A stretch of DNA of 64,000 nucleotides from Motacilla alba alba (GCF_015832195.1 NC_052020.1:62352886-62416885), one strand, 5' to 3'. Shown: positions 9,463 through 21,410, counted from the stretch's first letter. Numbers and translations are program-made. Notes: generated by a model not told the origin, from the sequence alone.

Positions 9463-11210
9463 GTGAGTAGCAGAATTTTCGGGTTTTGGCCGCTGTGGAT
9501 GCTGGGCTGCAGGGTGTCACAAAGGATGCGGGCTGAGGAGGGTAGGCTGGAGGGTGACAGAGGATCGGGTAGCTGAGAGGCAGAAGGAATCTTTAGGAGC
9601 GACTGGGGGGTCCAGATTGTCACAGAGATGCTGAGAGGCTACTCTAGGGAACTTGAGGGTGACAAGAAGAGGCTTGGGGAGAGCCTTGAGGGGAAAAGTG
9701 GGGGGTGCCTGAGGGTGACAGGTGAACCAGCACTCACACCTCCCCTAACCTCTCCCTAAAAACCAACCCTACCCGGGTGGAGAGCGTCCATCGGAGGTTA
9801 GGAGGCCAAGGGACAACGTTGCAGGGCTTGGGGTGACACACAGACATTCCGGGCTGAGGGGCAAAGAGGGGGGGTTTGACAAGTGGGCAGCTTACACTGA
9901 GGGTTAGGGGTAAAAAGGACAGGACCCAGAGTAATAGGTAAGGTTAGGCTACAGTTGCAGAAGCCCTCACCCCAACCCTAAGCTCACCCCAAACAGCACC
10001 CCTAGGACACCAGTTTTCCCCAACAACAGCACAAGGCAGCGACCGTAGTAAAAAGGTAGCGATGATGTTTGTGGGCTAGACAGTGAAAGGTAGGAGTTGG
10101 GGGATGTGCATTTTTTTAGGGCTTTTTTCAGGGGTTGCAAAGGATATTTTAGGGTTGTGTTTGTGGGAGTTTTTTAGGGATTTTCTGGGAACGTTTAGGA
10201 TAATTTTAGGGCTCTTTCAGGGCTTTTAAGAGGTCTTTTTAGGGTATTTTAAGGGCTTTCTTAGTAGTTTTTAGAATTTTTAGGGGGGTTTCTGAGTCTT
10301 CTTGGGGCTTTTTTAGGACTATTGAGGGTATGTGGAGGACTTTTTTAGATATAGGGTATTTCTACAGTTTCTGAGGGAATTTTTAGGTCTGTTTTAAAGG
10401 TCTTGTCAGGGCATTTTAAGGATTTTTGGGCTATTTTTGAGCTCTTTTAGGACTATTTAGGGGATATTTAGGGGTTGTTAGGGGTGTTCTGGGGTTTTTA
10501 AAAGTAGGGTATTTTTAGTGTATTTTAAGGGTATTCTTTGGGGGGTTTTAGGACATTTTGAAGATTAGGGCTTTTTTTAGGGAATTCTTAGGGTTTTCTG
10601 GGGTCTTTTCACAGCACGAAACACAGAGGCCGAAGGGCAGCTGAGAAGGGGCTTGAGGGTGACACAGAGCCTGAAGGCTGGGGCGTAGAGGGAGGGATTT
10701 AGGGGTAAAGGGAGAGGACCTGAGGGCTGGACAGTCCAGTGGAAATCAGGGCTACAGGGTACAGCTTAGGAGGCAAGTTCAGGTACACACACCCCAGCCC
10801 TGACTTCACCCTAAGCAGTCCCCCTACCAACAGCCTTTTCCCCCAACAGCAGCACAACACAGCAACCCCAACAGTGAGACCACACCGCAACCCTCCCGGT
10901 GTGACAAGACAGCAACCCTCACACCAGGACAATGACAGAACCCTCAGAGGACAACAAGTACCACTGCAAAAAGATAGGGACGACATCTGAGGGCTAGAGA
11001 GCAATAGGTAGAGTTTGGAGGCTGAGCATGTTTTTTTTGAGGTTTGTTCCAGAACTTTTAAACATACTTAGGGGATTTTGGAAGGTTTTTTAGGACTTGT
11101 CTGGGATTTTTTAGGGTATTGTTGGGGGTTTTTCAAAGCTATTTTAGGAATCTTTAGCATATTTTGAAGATTACGGGCAGGGTCAGAGGACACACCCTCT
11201 GAAAAGGCAA
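9463..11210 (+). repeat. TTTTAGGG-rich degenerate block, copy 1
   Basis: From about 10110 to 10610, and again at 11030-11160, phrases such as TTTTTTAGGG and TTTTAGGGCTTTT recur every 10-25 bp. Shorter CCCTAA and CCCTAACC phrases occur at 9740-9990. It resembles decayed telomere-like or minisatellite DNA but is not a clean TTAGGG array. Open frames on either strand (for example minus 11004-10699) have no splice or promoter support. Confidence 0.65.
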
Positions 11211-12179
11211 AGTTTTAGGGCTGCAATGCATTAGAAAGGGGCCAGCGGCAGCACAGCGGGTCCTGTCCCCCGCTCTCGGTCCGAAAGTCGTAAGTTTTAG
11301 ACCCAGCTAAGTCCTTGCGGTCAAAGTTAGGGTTAGATGCCCTTAGCTTTGGTCTGTGAGAAATTCCACACAGGAAAACTCACACCCCGAGTTTCCCGAT
11401 GCCAGTTTGCAGGAGGCGCTCAGCAAACTGCCAGGGCAGCCCGAGTTCTAGGCGGGGGCAGCTCCACTCCGGGAGAGATCCCGCGCCGTTCGGAAGCGGA
11501 GCAGGCATAGGCCCCCGGACAGGAACGCCAGCCCTTTTCCCCATAAAGCCAAACTCACCCCCGCCGCGTGCGGACGTCCGTTCACAAGAGGCCCGTGGCA
11601 CTCCAAGGGCAGCGAGAGTTCTCGGCTTCGGCAGCTGCGGTCTGCCAGAAATCGTTTGCCGTCTGCAGTTTTGGAGGCAGAATCCCAGTTTTGGCCCTGG
11701 GCACGCAGAAGGGAAAGACTGTTAATTTCCTTGGAAAGGAAAGTCTAGCACCACATTGTTTAAGGGGCAGATGAAGGGCTGTGTAGGGGAGGGAACTTTC
11801 TTCACAGGACCTTTCTTCACCTCACCCCCCAGTCCAAGGTCTAGCAGCACCCCGTGTGACCAGCTGCTTTCAGGGGGTTCCCCGGGCACACCCGCACAGG
11901 GAGATGCTAGTCCAGAGGGGCTAACGGGGGTATCCCGAGCGTCCCTCCCAGAGCTACGGTCGGAACATCCAGCAGGGACAGGGGAGCAGCCGGACCCACC
12001 CGGGCACGGAGCATCGCTTCGAGAAAATGCCAAGAGAAGAACCCTCTCGCCAAGGGGCGGCACCTGAGCGGGCCGGGCAGCATGTGGGGTTCCAGGGGAG
12101 AGCTTTCAACTTTCCCCTTTTACTGTGTCAGTCCCTCCCCAGAGCCTCCAGACCCTCCACAGTACTCCCAGAAAAGAGA
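11211..12179. other. Conserved module sequence with no gene recognised, copy 1
   Basis: Moderately GC-rich sequence also present at 34343-35311 and inverted at 54251-55230. Open frames of 70-110 codons exist on both strands, but none has recognisable motifs or a consistent splice context. Confidence 0.4.
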
Positions 12180-12725
12180 GGGGTTATTAGGAGAAAAGGG
12201 GTTTAAATGGAGGGAAAAAGCTTCCCTTTCCCCTATTTTTTGTGTTCAAATTGTGAGGGAATCTGCTTCCCCTGCAATTTTAATGGTCTCAGTTGAAAGA
12301 ATCCTGCCTTTTCTATGCTGTTAGGGGGGGCTAATTGACAGGGAGTCACCATTTTCCATTATTTTCCAGTTTAAATAGAAGGGGAAAACCTTAACGATGT
12401 TTTTTATGGGTTTGATTTAAGGGTAACCACCCTCTTTTTTGTTTTCCTAAGGCTTAAACTGAGGGGGATGCCCAGCTATCTCTCCTTCTTAAGGGTTTGG
12501 ATTGAGGGAAAAATCCCTATTTTTTTCATCACTGGAGAGATTTACAGTAAGAAAACCTGCTCTTTTCCCAATATTTTAGGGGATTAAATTAAAGGGCAGA
12601 AGGCATTTATTTGCCATTGTATCAGTTTCAGTGGAGGCAACTGCCCCATTTTCTCATTTGAAGGGGTTCACTTGAAGGAAGCTCTGCCTTTTTCAGCATT
12701 TTAAGGGTTTAAATGTGCATTTCAG
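12180..12725. repeat. About 43-bp degenerate minisatellite, copy 1
   Basis: The phrase GGGTTTAAATTGAGGG in degenerate form recurs near 12201, 12248, 12290, 12325, 12368, 12411, 12452, 12497, 12536, 12583, 12628, 12668 and 12710, a mean step of about 42-43 bp. Each is separated by a run such as CTGCCTTTTCCC. The T clusters and A clusters alternate. Confidence 0.65.
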
Positions 12726-12904
12726 GGCACTTCTTTCTGTGCCCTAGGACCAGATATCTCAGAGAAGGGTGAGCCTGGCACGTACCTAACCCTTACACTG
12801 CCTGGGAGGCGATTATTTTTCTTATTTTTGTTTATAATGTAGATAGCCCTAATTAGAGGTCCCAAGCAGACTTAGACTATTCCCTCCAACTGCACACCGA
12901 TGGT

Positions 12905-13601
12905 TGTGGCGTACAGGTATTTATAGGGGTACACATAAGCTTTTCTCAGCAGTTTCTATTCCCGATTTTTACGTCACAATTCTGTACACTATTGTGAGTT
13001 AGTTTTCTCAGGATGTACCCCAGAAAGGAGTATCCCCAGATGGTGGGGTCCGACTTCCGAAAGAAGAAAGAGGCCTCCCAGCTGGTGCGGTCCGGACTCC
13101 AGATGTGGGCCCACCTTTTAATTGCAAAGACTATAAATCTTGTAACAGTGATGTCCAGCTTCCCTTGGTTGAAGCCATCAATCCTTGGGTTGATGTCCAT
13201 CTTCCTTTCTTAAGCTGCTTTTTACTGTTTTGCTAAGGTGTTGAGATAAGCATATTTCCTTTACATATATTCTAAACTTATATTTTCAAAGCTCCTTACT
13301 ACAAGTAATATTCTAAAATTATACTTCAAAAGGTTATTATTGCAAAGCTGTTAAATGCTTAGCTACGTGCAGAAAGTTCCTGTCCAGCAGCAACATCTTT
13401 AAAGCTTTAATTCAGATGCTATAACAGTTAATTGCAAACAAAGGATAAGTTCAAAGGCCTTCTTCCATGCTTTACTACCTCAGTTATTTTTTAAGAATTC
13501 ATCCTCTAATTGTCCCATGATCAGTTTCTACACATATCACAATCACAAGTATACACGCTGCCTGTATGTACCTGACACGAAACACAGCTTTGTATCTCAC
13601 A
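12905..13601 (-). mobile_element. LTR-like element, copy 1, at the cut end of a gene copy
   Basis: The segment starts TGTGG and ends CTCACA, short TGTG...CACA termini. On the minus strand a TATA-like CTATAAATACC lies near 12925. Its right edge coincides exactly with the position where gene intron 1 resumes (ACGGATCC). I see no gag, pol or env. The left edge is uncertain, and the inverted copy near 53.56 kb stops at about 12880-equivalent, so the element may be a solo LTR or just a breakpoint fragment. Confidence 0.4.
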
Positions 13602-14606
13602 CGGATCCTTTGGGAGATAGTGTTTCTGGTTACGTTTCTTTTTTGCCTTCACGTTTCTTACTAGGTGGTATTTTTATTTTGGTAGTTTGAGGCCTTTTGG
13701 GGTTTATTGTGTTAGGAATATTTTTTTTGCTTGTTGCTAATTTAAGTTTATGTGTGCTATTTAAAAGCCAGCTCCACTTGAGCTGTGGGGAACTAGGAGC
13801 ATATCTGTTCTGATCTTCCTCTCACCTTTCTTCCCACAGCTGTTTCTGTACTCCTGACTTCCCGTCACGCCAGGGACACGTGGCTTGGAGCACAGCAGCC
13901 GGATTCCTCACTTAGCCGTGTCAGCTTGGTGCAGGTTACGAATTACAGGGTGACTTGGAAACCCAGAAACAAAGGGAAGAAGCTGGTATGTCTCTTAGCA
14001 GGGGGAAAAAAAAAAACAAAAACCCAAAAAAACCCCAAAAAACAAACAAAAAAAAAAAACCAAAACAAAAAAAAAAAAACAAAACAAAAACAAAAACAAA
14101 AACAAAAACAAAAAAAAAAAAAAAACAACAACAAAAAAAAAACAAACCAAAAAAAACCCCTACATCAGGGCAATAATTCAGGGGACTAACACTTCATCTT
14201 TAACTTTCTTCTGTGCTCAGTCCTCATCGCCGGGAGCCGTGAAAGCCCCCTGAGCTGTAGGTCTCATACAGACCTACCTCGTTTGGTCCAAAAAATCAGT
14301 ATTTTATTACTGTGTGCACACTCAGGGGGAAGATTTTATCCCATATCCCTCAGAGGGACATTAAACCTCCAGTTTCCCTTTTCTTGAACAGTTTGAGAGA
14401 GGATATTACTTATGTAATTTTTACTGCAGGCATTTGATCTTTTTGAAGACCGTTTGTGCGTGTGCGTGCCCCTAATAGCTGTCCCCTCTCTAACACAGGA
14501 TGGGGAAGAAAGGCTGCAGAGCTTCCTGCAACGGGCTGCGAGCACAAAGAGCGAGGAGGCAGCGGAAGACCGGACTCAGGAATCGGAACGGTTTTCTTGG
14601 GTTTAA
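13602..14606 (+). pseudogene. Gene copy 2, lacking exon 1 (exons 13840-13985, 14499-14606)
   Basis: Exons 2 and 3 with their splice sites are intact. The sequence upstream of ACGGATCC in intron 1 is replaced by the LTR-like element, so exon 1, the TISU start and island A are missing. Exon 3 has one change, AAG CAC AAA giving AST where other copies have ASA. Joining the upstream island-C exon (9382-9462) to exon 2 would be out of frame. It is probably not expressed as the full protein. Confidence 0.65.
14004..14156 (+). repeat. A-rich tract in intron 2, copy 2
   Basis: The same AAAAC-type tract follows the exon-2 donor, here with a distinctive run of ACAAAA units at 14083-14110. Confidence 0.85.
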
Positions 14607-15081
14607 GAAGCTCGAATGGCGCTTCAAGACATTTATATCAGACCTGGTTTCATTTCATTACCCTTTTTTTTTACATCCACAAAAAAACCCCAGCCCTCCC
14701 CCCCCCCACCTCCAGGATCCATCGCTGCTGCTGCCGTGCGTGACGAGAAGCCGTCTTCCCTCTGCCCGGAGCAGCTGAGAGATGGAGCAGCACCCCAAAG
14801 GACTTTCTGCTCAGTGATTATAGCTGAGTTTTAGTGGGAATTCTCTGAGCAATCTGGTGGATTGTGCTTGAACGTGGCCGTGAGGGTAGCTGAGCACGGC
14901 AGTCCGGATCTGCGAGCCGCGGTGCCGGAGCTCTTTGAAAGGTCGTGGGGGATGCATTCATTCCATTGAATCCCGGCCCTGTGCTGTGCCCAGGCCCTTT
15001 GTACAAAGAGTGTACGGGGAGAAACCAGAACTGCACGTTGCTTGCGATACGTATGGAGTTTTGAAAGCTTTAGTTCTAGCT

Positions 15082-15087
15082 AATAAA
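15082..15087 (+). terminator. Polyadenylation signal, gene copy 2
   Basis: AATAAA at the same distance from the stop codon as in copy 1, with the same T- and GT-rich stretch after it. Confidence 0.65.
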
Positions 15088-17090
15088 AGAAGTTAGTTTG
15101 AAAAAAAGCCAAATAATTTATTTTTTTTTTCCTTCAACGTGATACTCTTTGGTGGTGTACGGTGTGTTGTCTTCTTTTTTGGTGTTGTTAACTCTGTGTC
15201 ATTTGTTTTTTGAGTGAAGATAACTCTGTGGATGGCTTGGTTTGTATTTGAGGCAGAATTAATTTCAACAGGTTTCTTTAATAGACTTCTGAGATGTATT
15301 GCTGGGATTTTGGCTTAGTTTATCGTAGGTATAAACACAGAGATTTGGTAGGGGCAGCTCGGCTGCTGGAGTTTTGGGTGTTTAAGTGATTGGATGGCTT
15401 TTGTTACCTGCAGTTTTTAATTTTTGAAAGGTTTTTTTACGTAGTGGCTTAAGGTGGTTTTTAGAATTAATTGTCTTGCTTCATGTTGTGTGCAGCCGGT
15501 GTGGGGGGGGGGGGGGGGTTTAGTTTTCTTTTTGGGGACAGGAGCATTTATATGGTGGGTGTTTATAGGCAGTATATATTTTTTTAAAATTTTAGCAGTG
15601 ATATTTTTTGACATTTTAATAGCTTAGAATTTTTTTTATGCTTTTCATTAGTTTTTTTTTAATTTAAAATTATTTCTACAGATTATTGTTCATTACTTGT
15701 GAGTTAGCATAAAGGTAGAGCTTCGGGGGTCTTTTTAGTAATGTTTAGGGTCAGTTGTACAGTCTGGAGTTTAGGGAGCTGGTTTGATTTATTTTGTACA
15801 GGTTTTTGTTTTTCTTAGCAGTTCTTTCCTTTTGGATGTGTATTGGAGTTTTTTGGGTTTCTGAGGAATTGGTTGAGGAGGAAGTTTATGATGAGGAAGC
15901 ACGGAGGTTTTGGGCTAGCTCTAATGGGATTTTTACATTTCTTTATAGATGGGTTTGCTTGAGTTTCTAATCGGGGGAAGCCTTGTGGGATCTCCGCTCT
16001 GTTGGCAACAGGAGTGGGCTCTGTTTTTCTGTGTTGTGCTGGGATGTGAGCGCGTGGCGGTGCCGAGGAGGGTGCAGCATTTTTGTGGTTCTGATGTGTT
16101 AGGTTAGTGAATTTATGGGGTTCGAGATCTAGTTTAAAATAGAAAGAAATATCCATTTAAAAAGATCACATTATAAGGGTAAACATAAGAATCGAAACAA
16201 ATCAAACTGTAATATATAGTATGTTCTTGTAACCTGGTATAACATATACAAAACACAGTCTATTCTATATACGCAAAAATATCTAACTATAGATCGTAAA
16301 TATAAAAATAATGACATACAGTTTAAAATAAACGGGGCGTTTTTTTGGTTTTTATTAGTTGATAGGCAGGTTTTTTACTCAGTAACATAAATAGAAATAA
16401 TCTAAAAATACAAATCCAAAGATCCAAATATATCTATAATGACATCTATAAATATTACCTATGAATTAATAGAAGTAAGAGAGATATCTAAGAATAGTAT
16501 GTACATATATATGTATATATATTTATGTATATATAAAAATATATTAAAAGGTACTTTATATAACATGTATAATCTACATAATAAATAAAAATATAAATGG
16601 AAATATGAATATATAATTATGAAAAATGTAATAGCCTAAAAAATTTCCACTATACTACAAGTAATACCTTGAATGTAGTACTCTAAAAAAGATGGTTTAA
16701 ATCAAGGGGGGGGGGGGGGTTGCTTTTTATTTGGTTTGAGGCGGGGTTTTTTATTTTAATTGATTATTTTAATTATTTTATTTTAAATAATACAGATCTT
16801 GATAGTGTTACACAGTTCTACATAGAGAGACATATAATCACGATTTAAAAAATATTTCCAGAAATATAAAATATACATGAATAGAAGGGATAGGAAGAGA
16901 TGTAATATAGAATACAGATAGCACTACACATCAATAGACATTTTAAATGGAAATGGGAATGTAAATATAAAAATTTGGCGTTTTTTCAAACTTAAATGCA
17001 GTTGAAAAGAAAGGGGTTCTTTTTGGCTTTCATTTGGGTAGAGGCAGGGTTTTGTTTTTGTTTTTTTTTTTTTTCTTTTTCTCCTTTCGC
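15088..17090. repeat. Gene-flanking sequence and satellite, copy 2
   Basis: This repeats 3583-5590, with an 18-G run near 15502-15518 and a second G run near 16706-16719. Satellite boxes lie at about 16370, 16735 and 17040. The minus-strand 113-codon frame (16156 to 15815) is present. No other gene is seen. Confidence 0.65.
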
Positions 17091-17094
17091 GTTG

Positions 17095-17358
17095 TCGGGG
17101 GGGCATTGATTCTGGAGGGTTTTTTTGCCGGGGGCGGCTCCCGTTGCGGTGGCAGCTGCCGGTTTTTGCCGCCTTCCCCGGCGGCAGCGCCGCGGCGTGG
17201 GGTGGGGCGGGCGGCGGTGCTGCCACCCTGTGGGCAGAGCGCGGTAGTGCAGGCGAGCGGCGCTCGGCGGCCGAGCGGCGCTCGGCGGGCACGCCTGTGT
17301 GCGGCGGCGGGCGGCAGGGCGGGCGCGGCGTGTCGCGGACGGGCTTGACCTTCTCAAG
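17095..17358 (+). promoter_or_regulatory. CpG island B, copy 2
   Basis: Near-identical to the first island B, again directly after a GGGTAGAGGCAGGG box and a T-rich run, and leading into a 272-bp array. Confidence 0.6.
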
Positions 17359-18464
17359 ATGGCGGCAAAAAAGGCGCGCAAATCGGAGGACCGCGGTGCG
17401 TCTACTGGACTGCCGGAACGGAACACCGGCGCCGGCGCGGCCCGAGCGGGATTTTCTGTGGCGCTTCGGGTAGCTTGGAGACGGGCTGTGGGCTCAGCGG
17501 CGCCGCGGGCGGGCGTATTTCGGCGGGTTTGTGACAGGCATTGGCGCTAAACGCCTATCTCCCTGCCGAGGTCCCCTCCCCGCCGCCCTGTTGAGTGTGG
17601 CGTGTCGCGGACTGGTTTGACCTTCTCAAGATGGCGGCAAAAAAGGCGCGCAAATCGGAGGACCGCGGTCCAGCTACTGGACTGCCCGCACGGAACACCG
17701 GCGCCGGCGCGGCGCGAGCGGGATTTTCTGTGGCGCTTCGGGTACCTTGGAGACGGGCTGTTTGCTCAGCGGCGCCGCGGGGCGGGCGTATTTCGGCGGG
17801 TTTGTGACAGGCATTGGCGCTAAACGCCTATCTCCCTGCCGAGGTCCCCTCCCCGCCGCCCTGTTGAGTGTGGCGTGTCGCGGACGGGCTTGACCTTCTC
17901 AAGATGGCGGCAAAAAAGGCGCGCAAATCGGAGGACCGCGGTCCGTCTACTGGACTGCCGGAACGGAACACCGGCGCCGGCGCGGCGCGAGCGGGATTTT
18001 CTGTGGCGCTTCGGCTAGCTTGGAGACGGGCTGTGGGCTCAGCGGCGCCGCGGGCGGGCGTATTTCGGCGGGTTTGTGACAGGCATTGGCGCTAAACGCC
18101 TATCTCCCTGCCGAGGTCCCCTCCCCGCCGCCCTGTTGAGTGTGGCGTGTCGCGGACTGGTTTGACCTTCTCAAGATGGCGGCAAAAAAGGCGCGCAAAT
18201 CGGAGGACCGCGGTCCGTCTACTGGACTGCCGGAACGGAACACCGGCGCCGGCGCGGCGCGAGCGGGATTTTCTGTGGCGCTTCGGGTACCTTGGAGACG
18301 GGCTGTGGGCTCAGCGGCGCCGCGGGCGGGCGTATTTCGGCGGGTTTGTGACAGGCATTGGCGCTAAACGCCTATCTCCCTGCCGAGGTCCCCTCCCCGC
18401 CGCCCTGTTGAGTGTGGCGTGTCGCGGACTGGTTTGACCTTCTCAAGATGGCGGCAAAAAGGGC
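17344..18464 (+). repeat. 272-bp tandem array 2: four full units and one truncated
   Basis: TISU ATGs lie at 17359, 17631, 17904, 18176 and 18448. The second unit has an extra G near 17781 (273 bp), which shifts its frame and ends it early at 17807. The other full units keep the 63-codon frame. The first unit reads GGTGCG at the palindrome site, while the other three keep GGACCGCGGTCC. Confidence 0.9.
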
Positions 18465-18476
18465 GCGCAAATCCAG

Positions 18477-18720
18477 CTGAGCCGAGTGCAGCCGAGTGCA
18501 GCCGAAGAGCCGAGCGTAGCCGGGCGTAGCCGAGAGTAGCCGAATGCAGCCGAAGAGCCGAGCGTAGCCGACGGTAGCCGAGTGCAGCCGAAGAGCCGAG
18601 TGCAGCCGATAATAGCCGGCTTTAGCCGAAGAGCCGATAATAGCCGACCGTAGCCGAGTGCAGCCGAAGAGCGGGCCATAGCCGAGTGTTGTCGAGAACA
18701 GCCGAGTGTAGCCGAAGAGA
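18477..18720 (+). repeat. Decamer array following 272-bp array 2
   Basis: The same order of decamer variants as at 6705-6948, with GGGCCATAG in place of GGGGCATAG near the end. Confidence 0.9.
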
Positions 18721-19240
18721 CCTAATATAGACTACAGACAGCACTACCCATCCATAGACATTTGAAATGGGAATGGCAATGTAAAAATAGGGCATGTTTT
18801 CAAACTAAAATGCTGTTTAAAAGAAAGGGGTTCTTTTTGGCTTGCATTTGGGTAGAGGCAGGGGTTTTATTTGAAATCATAATAGAAGGGCCTCAGACAT
18901 AAAAATCTCCATACGGAAATATAAGATCAATATATAGAGGTAGCTATAAAGTATAGAAATATATATAAGGAATAGGAATAGATGTAAGATAAAATACCAG
19001 TTTTTATATAAATAGGAATTTATACATATAAATGTATAAATAAACATTATTCCTCAGTGTACATTATAAATATAGTTGTGAATATAAAGATGAAAAAATA
19101 TTGAAATAAAATCCATTTCAATAGTCTTTGAAAGAAGGCGTTTGGGGTTTTCTGTCTGTTCTTATTGGGTTCGAGGCAGGGGGGGTTTTTTGGTTTGTTT
19201 TTTTTTTTTTTTTCTTTTTCTCCTTTCGCGTTGTCGGGGG
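18721..19240. repeat. Short satellite block joining decamer array 2 to island A copy 2
   Basis: It begins like 6949 onward but departs at about 18880 (after AAATCATAATAG) and leads to island A, whereas the equivalent DNA at 7100 and 30250 leads to island C. Boxes lie at about 18850 and 19170, 320 bp apart. Confidence 0.65.
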
Positions 19241-19249
19241 GGACATTGA

Positions 19250-19498
19250 TTCTGGAGGGTTTTTTTGCCGGGGGCGGCTCCCGTTGCGGTGGCAGCTGCC
19301 GGTTTTTGCCGCCTTCCCCGGCGGCAGCGCCGCGGCGTGGGGTGGGGCGGGCGGCGGTGCTGCCACCCTGTGGGCAGAGCGCGGTAGTGCAGGCGAGCGG
19401 CGCTCGGCGGCCGAGCGGCGCTCGGCGGGCACGCCTGTGTGCGGCGGCGGGCGGCAGGGCGGGCGCGGCGTGTCGCGGACGGGCTTGACCTTCTGAAG
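19250..19498 (+). promoter_or_regulatory. CpG island A, copy 2
   Basis: The GC-rich promoter of gene copy 3. It differs from copy 1 at few positions, such as GCTGCCACCC where copy 1 has GCTGCCGCCC. Confidence 0.65.
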
Positions 19499-19506
19499 AT
19501 GGCGGC
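19495..19506 (+). promoter_or_regulatory. TISU / YY1 element, gene copy 3 (variant)
   Basis: Here the element is GAAGATGGCGGC. The first base is G instead of C, which the consensus S still allows, so the match stays complete despite the substitution. Confidence 0.65.
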
Positions 19507-20136
19507 AGAAAGGGCGGGACACTGCAGCTTGGCCAATGATTGCCGAGCGCGGCCGGAGAGCCGAGTGCAGCCGAGTGCAGCCGAGTGCAGCCCGAGAGCC
19601 GGCGGGAGCCCCGGGTGGCCGCGCGCAGCCGAGTTTCCCCTCAAAGCCGATCGTCCCCGACTTTCGCCGAACCGAGCCCGCTTCAGCCCAGGAGCCGAAA
19701 CGAGACCGGTTCAGACCAAAAGCCGAAATGAAACGACTTCACGCCGAGAGCCGACCCAGGTGGGAGCCGCGAGCACCATGAGGGGCCGGCCGGCTCCTGC
19801 CGGGCAGGGCGCAGTGGCCGGGGCTCTCCCGGCGCGGCGCCGCCCCTGCGCGCCCGAGGAGCCGCCGGAGGAGCCGCCGGAGGAGCCGCTTTCCTGCCGG
19901 GAGCCGCGCTCCGTCCGGCGCCGGGAGCGCGGGGAGCGATATTGGAAAGGTCTTTGATGTCCTGCTTTTGACGCGGCTTTTAGGAATTTATTGTATCGTT
20001 TTGTTTTGTTTGCAGCTGGTGGATGTGCTGCACTTCTTGAATGTTATGGTTCTCGGCTCAGGTGTTGATGAGTAGGTTGTTTTGAATTCAGTTTTGTGGT
20101 CGGATTTTTTTTTTTTTTTTTTTTTTTAATTCCCGT

Positions 20137-20167
<31 letters not shown>

Positions 20168-20921
20168 TGCCCCCCGCTATGACGTTTTCTAGGGTTTACC
20201 GTGGGTTTTATGGGTCGTAGCATGAAGTAGAAGTCAGGTTTTGGATTCTGTGGTGGTGCCTTTTGTTAGCTTGAGTATGCAGCGTTTGTTTCGGTGGGTT
20301 CGAGGTAGTGTCGTGTAGTTACTTAGGGGTTTTTAATCTTTATAGTCGCATTCTTGTTTCTTATCTTACAGGGCTTTTATTTCTTTGGATTGTTTGATCG
20401 GAGCATATGTTTGATTGTTACGGATCCTTTGGGAGATAGTGTTTCTGGTTACGTTTCTTTTTTGCCTTCACGTTTCTTACTAGGTGGTATTTTTATTTTG
20501 GTAGTTTGAGGCCTTTTGGGGTTTATTGTGTTAGGAATATTTTTTTTTGCTTGTTGCTAATTTAAGTTTATGTGTGCTATTTAAAAGCCAGCTCCACTTG
20601 AGCTGTGGGGAACTAGGAGCATATCTGTTCTGATCTTCCTCTCACCTTTCTTCCCACAGCTGTTTCTGTACTCCTGACTTCCCGTCACGCCAGGGACACG
20701 TGGCTTGGAGCACAGCAGCCGGATTCCTCACTTAGCCGTGTCAGCTTGGTGCAGGTTACGAATTACAGGGTGACTTGGAAACCCAGAAACAAAGGGAAGA
20801 AGCTGGTATGTCTCTTAGCAGGGGGAAAAAAAAAAAAAAAACCCAAAAAAACCCCAAAAAACAAAAAAAAAAAAACCAAAACAAAAAAAAAACAAAACAA
20901 AAAAAAAAAAAAAAAAAAAAC

Positions 20922-20952
<31 letters not shown>

Positions 20953-21410
20953 AAAAAAAACCCCTACATCAGGGCAATAATTCAGGGGACTAACACTTCA
21001 TCTTTAACTTTCTTCTGTGCTCAGTCCTCATCGCCGGGAGCCGTGAAAGCCCCCTGAGCTGTAGGTCTCATACAGACCTACCTCGTTTGGTCCAAAAAAT
21101 CAGTATTTTATTACTGTGTGCACACTCAGGGGGAAGATTTTATCCCATATCCCTCAGAGGGACATTAAACCTCCAGTTTCCCTTTTCTTGAACAGTTTGA
21201 GAGAGGATATTACTTATGTAATTTTTACTGCAGGCATTTGATCTTTTTGAAGACCGTTTGTGCGTGTGCGTGCCCCTAATAGCTGTCCCCTCTCTAACAC
21301 AGGATGGGGAAGAAAGGCTGCAGAGCTTCCTGCAACGGGCTGCGAGCGCAAAGAGCGAGGAGGCAGCGGAAGACCGGACTCAGGAATCGGAACGGTTTTC
21401 TTGGGTTTAA
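19499..21410 (+). CDS. Unrecognised three-exon gene, copy 3 (exons 19499-19949, 20660-20805, 21303-21410)
   Basis: All three exons, splice sites and phases match copy 1, and the whole frame is open. The predicted product is 234 aa, ten residues shorter than copy 1, because the decamer VNTR has three units and so a single SRVQPSAAEC block. Exon 1 ends RYWK. The alternative internal ATG is at 19778. Introns 1 and 2 differ from copy 1 mainly in homopolymer length (a poly-C block of more than 25 bases at about 20138-20167). With copies 1 and 4 this is one of the three apparently intact copies in the window. Confidence 0.55.
19560..19589 (+). repeat. Decamer VNTR in exon 1, three units
   Basis: Three GCCGAGTGCA units, the shortest allele in the window. 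Confidence 0.9.
20823..20961 (+). repeat. A-rich tract in intron 2, copy 3
   Basis: Long A runs broken by single C or CC, the purest A version in the window. Confidence 0.85.

Noticed and set aside
10699..11004. Cysteine- and leucine-rich minus-strand frame in the TTTTAGGG-rich block
   Set aside because: It consists of short internal repeats (GGGTTGCTGT-type) and has no gene context. It is conserved among copies only because the whole block is.
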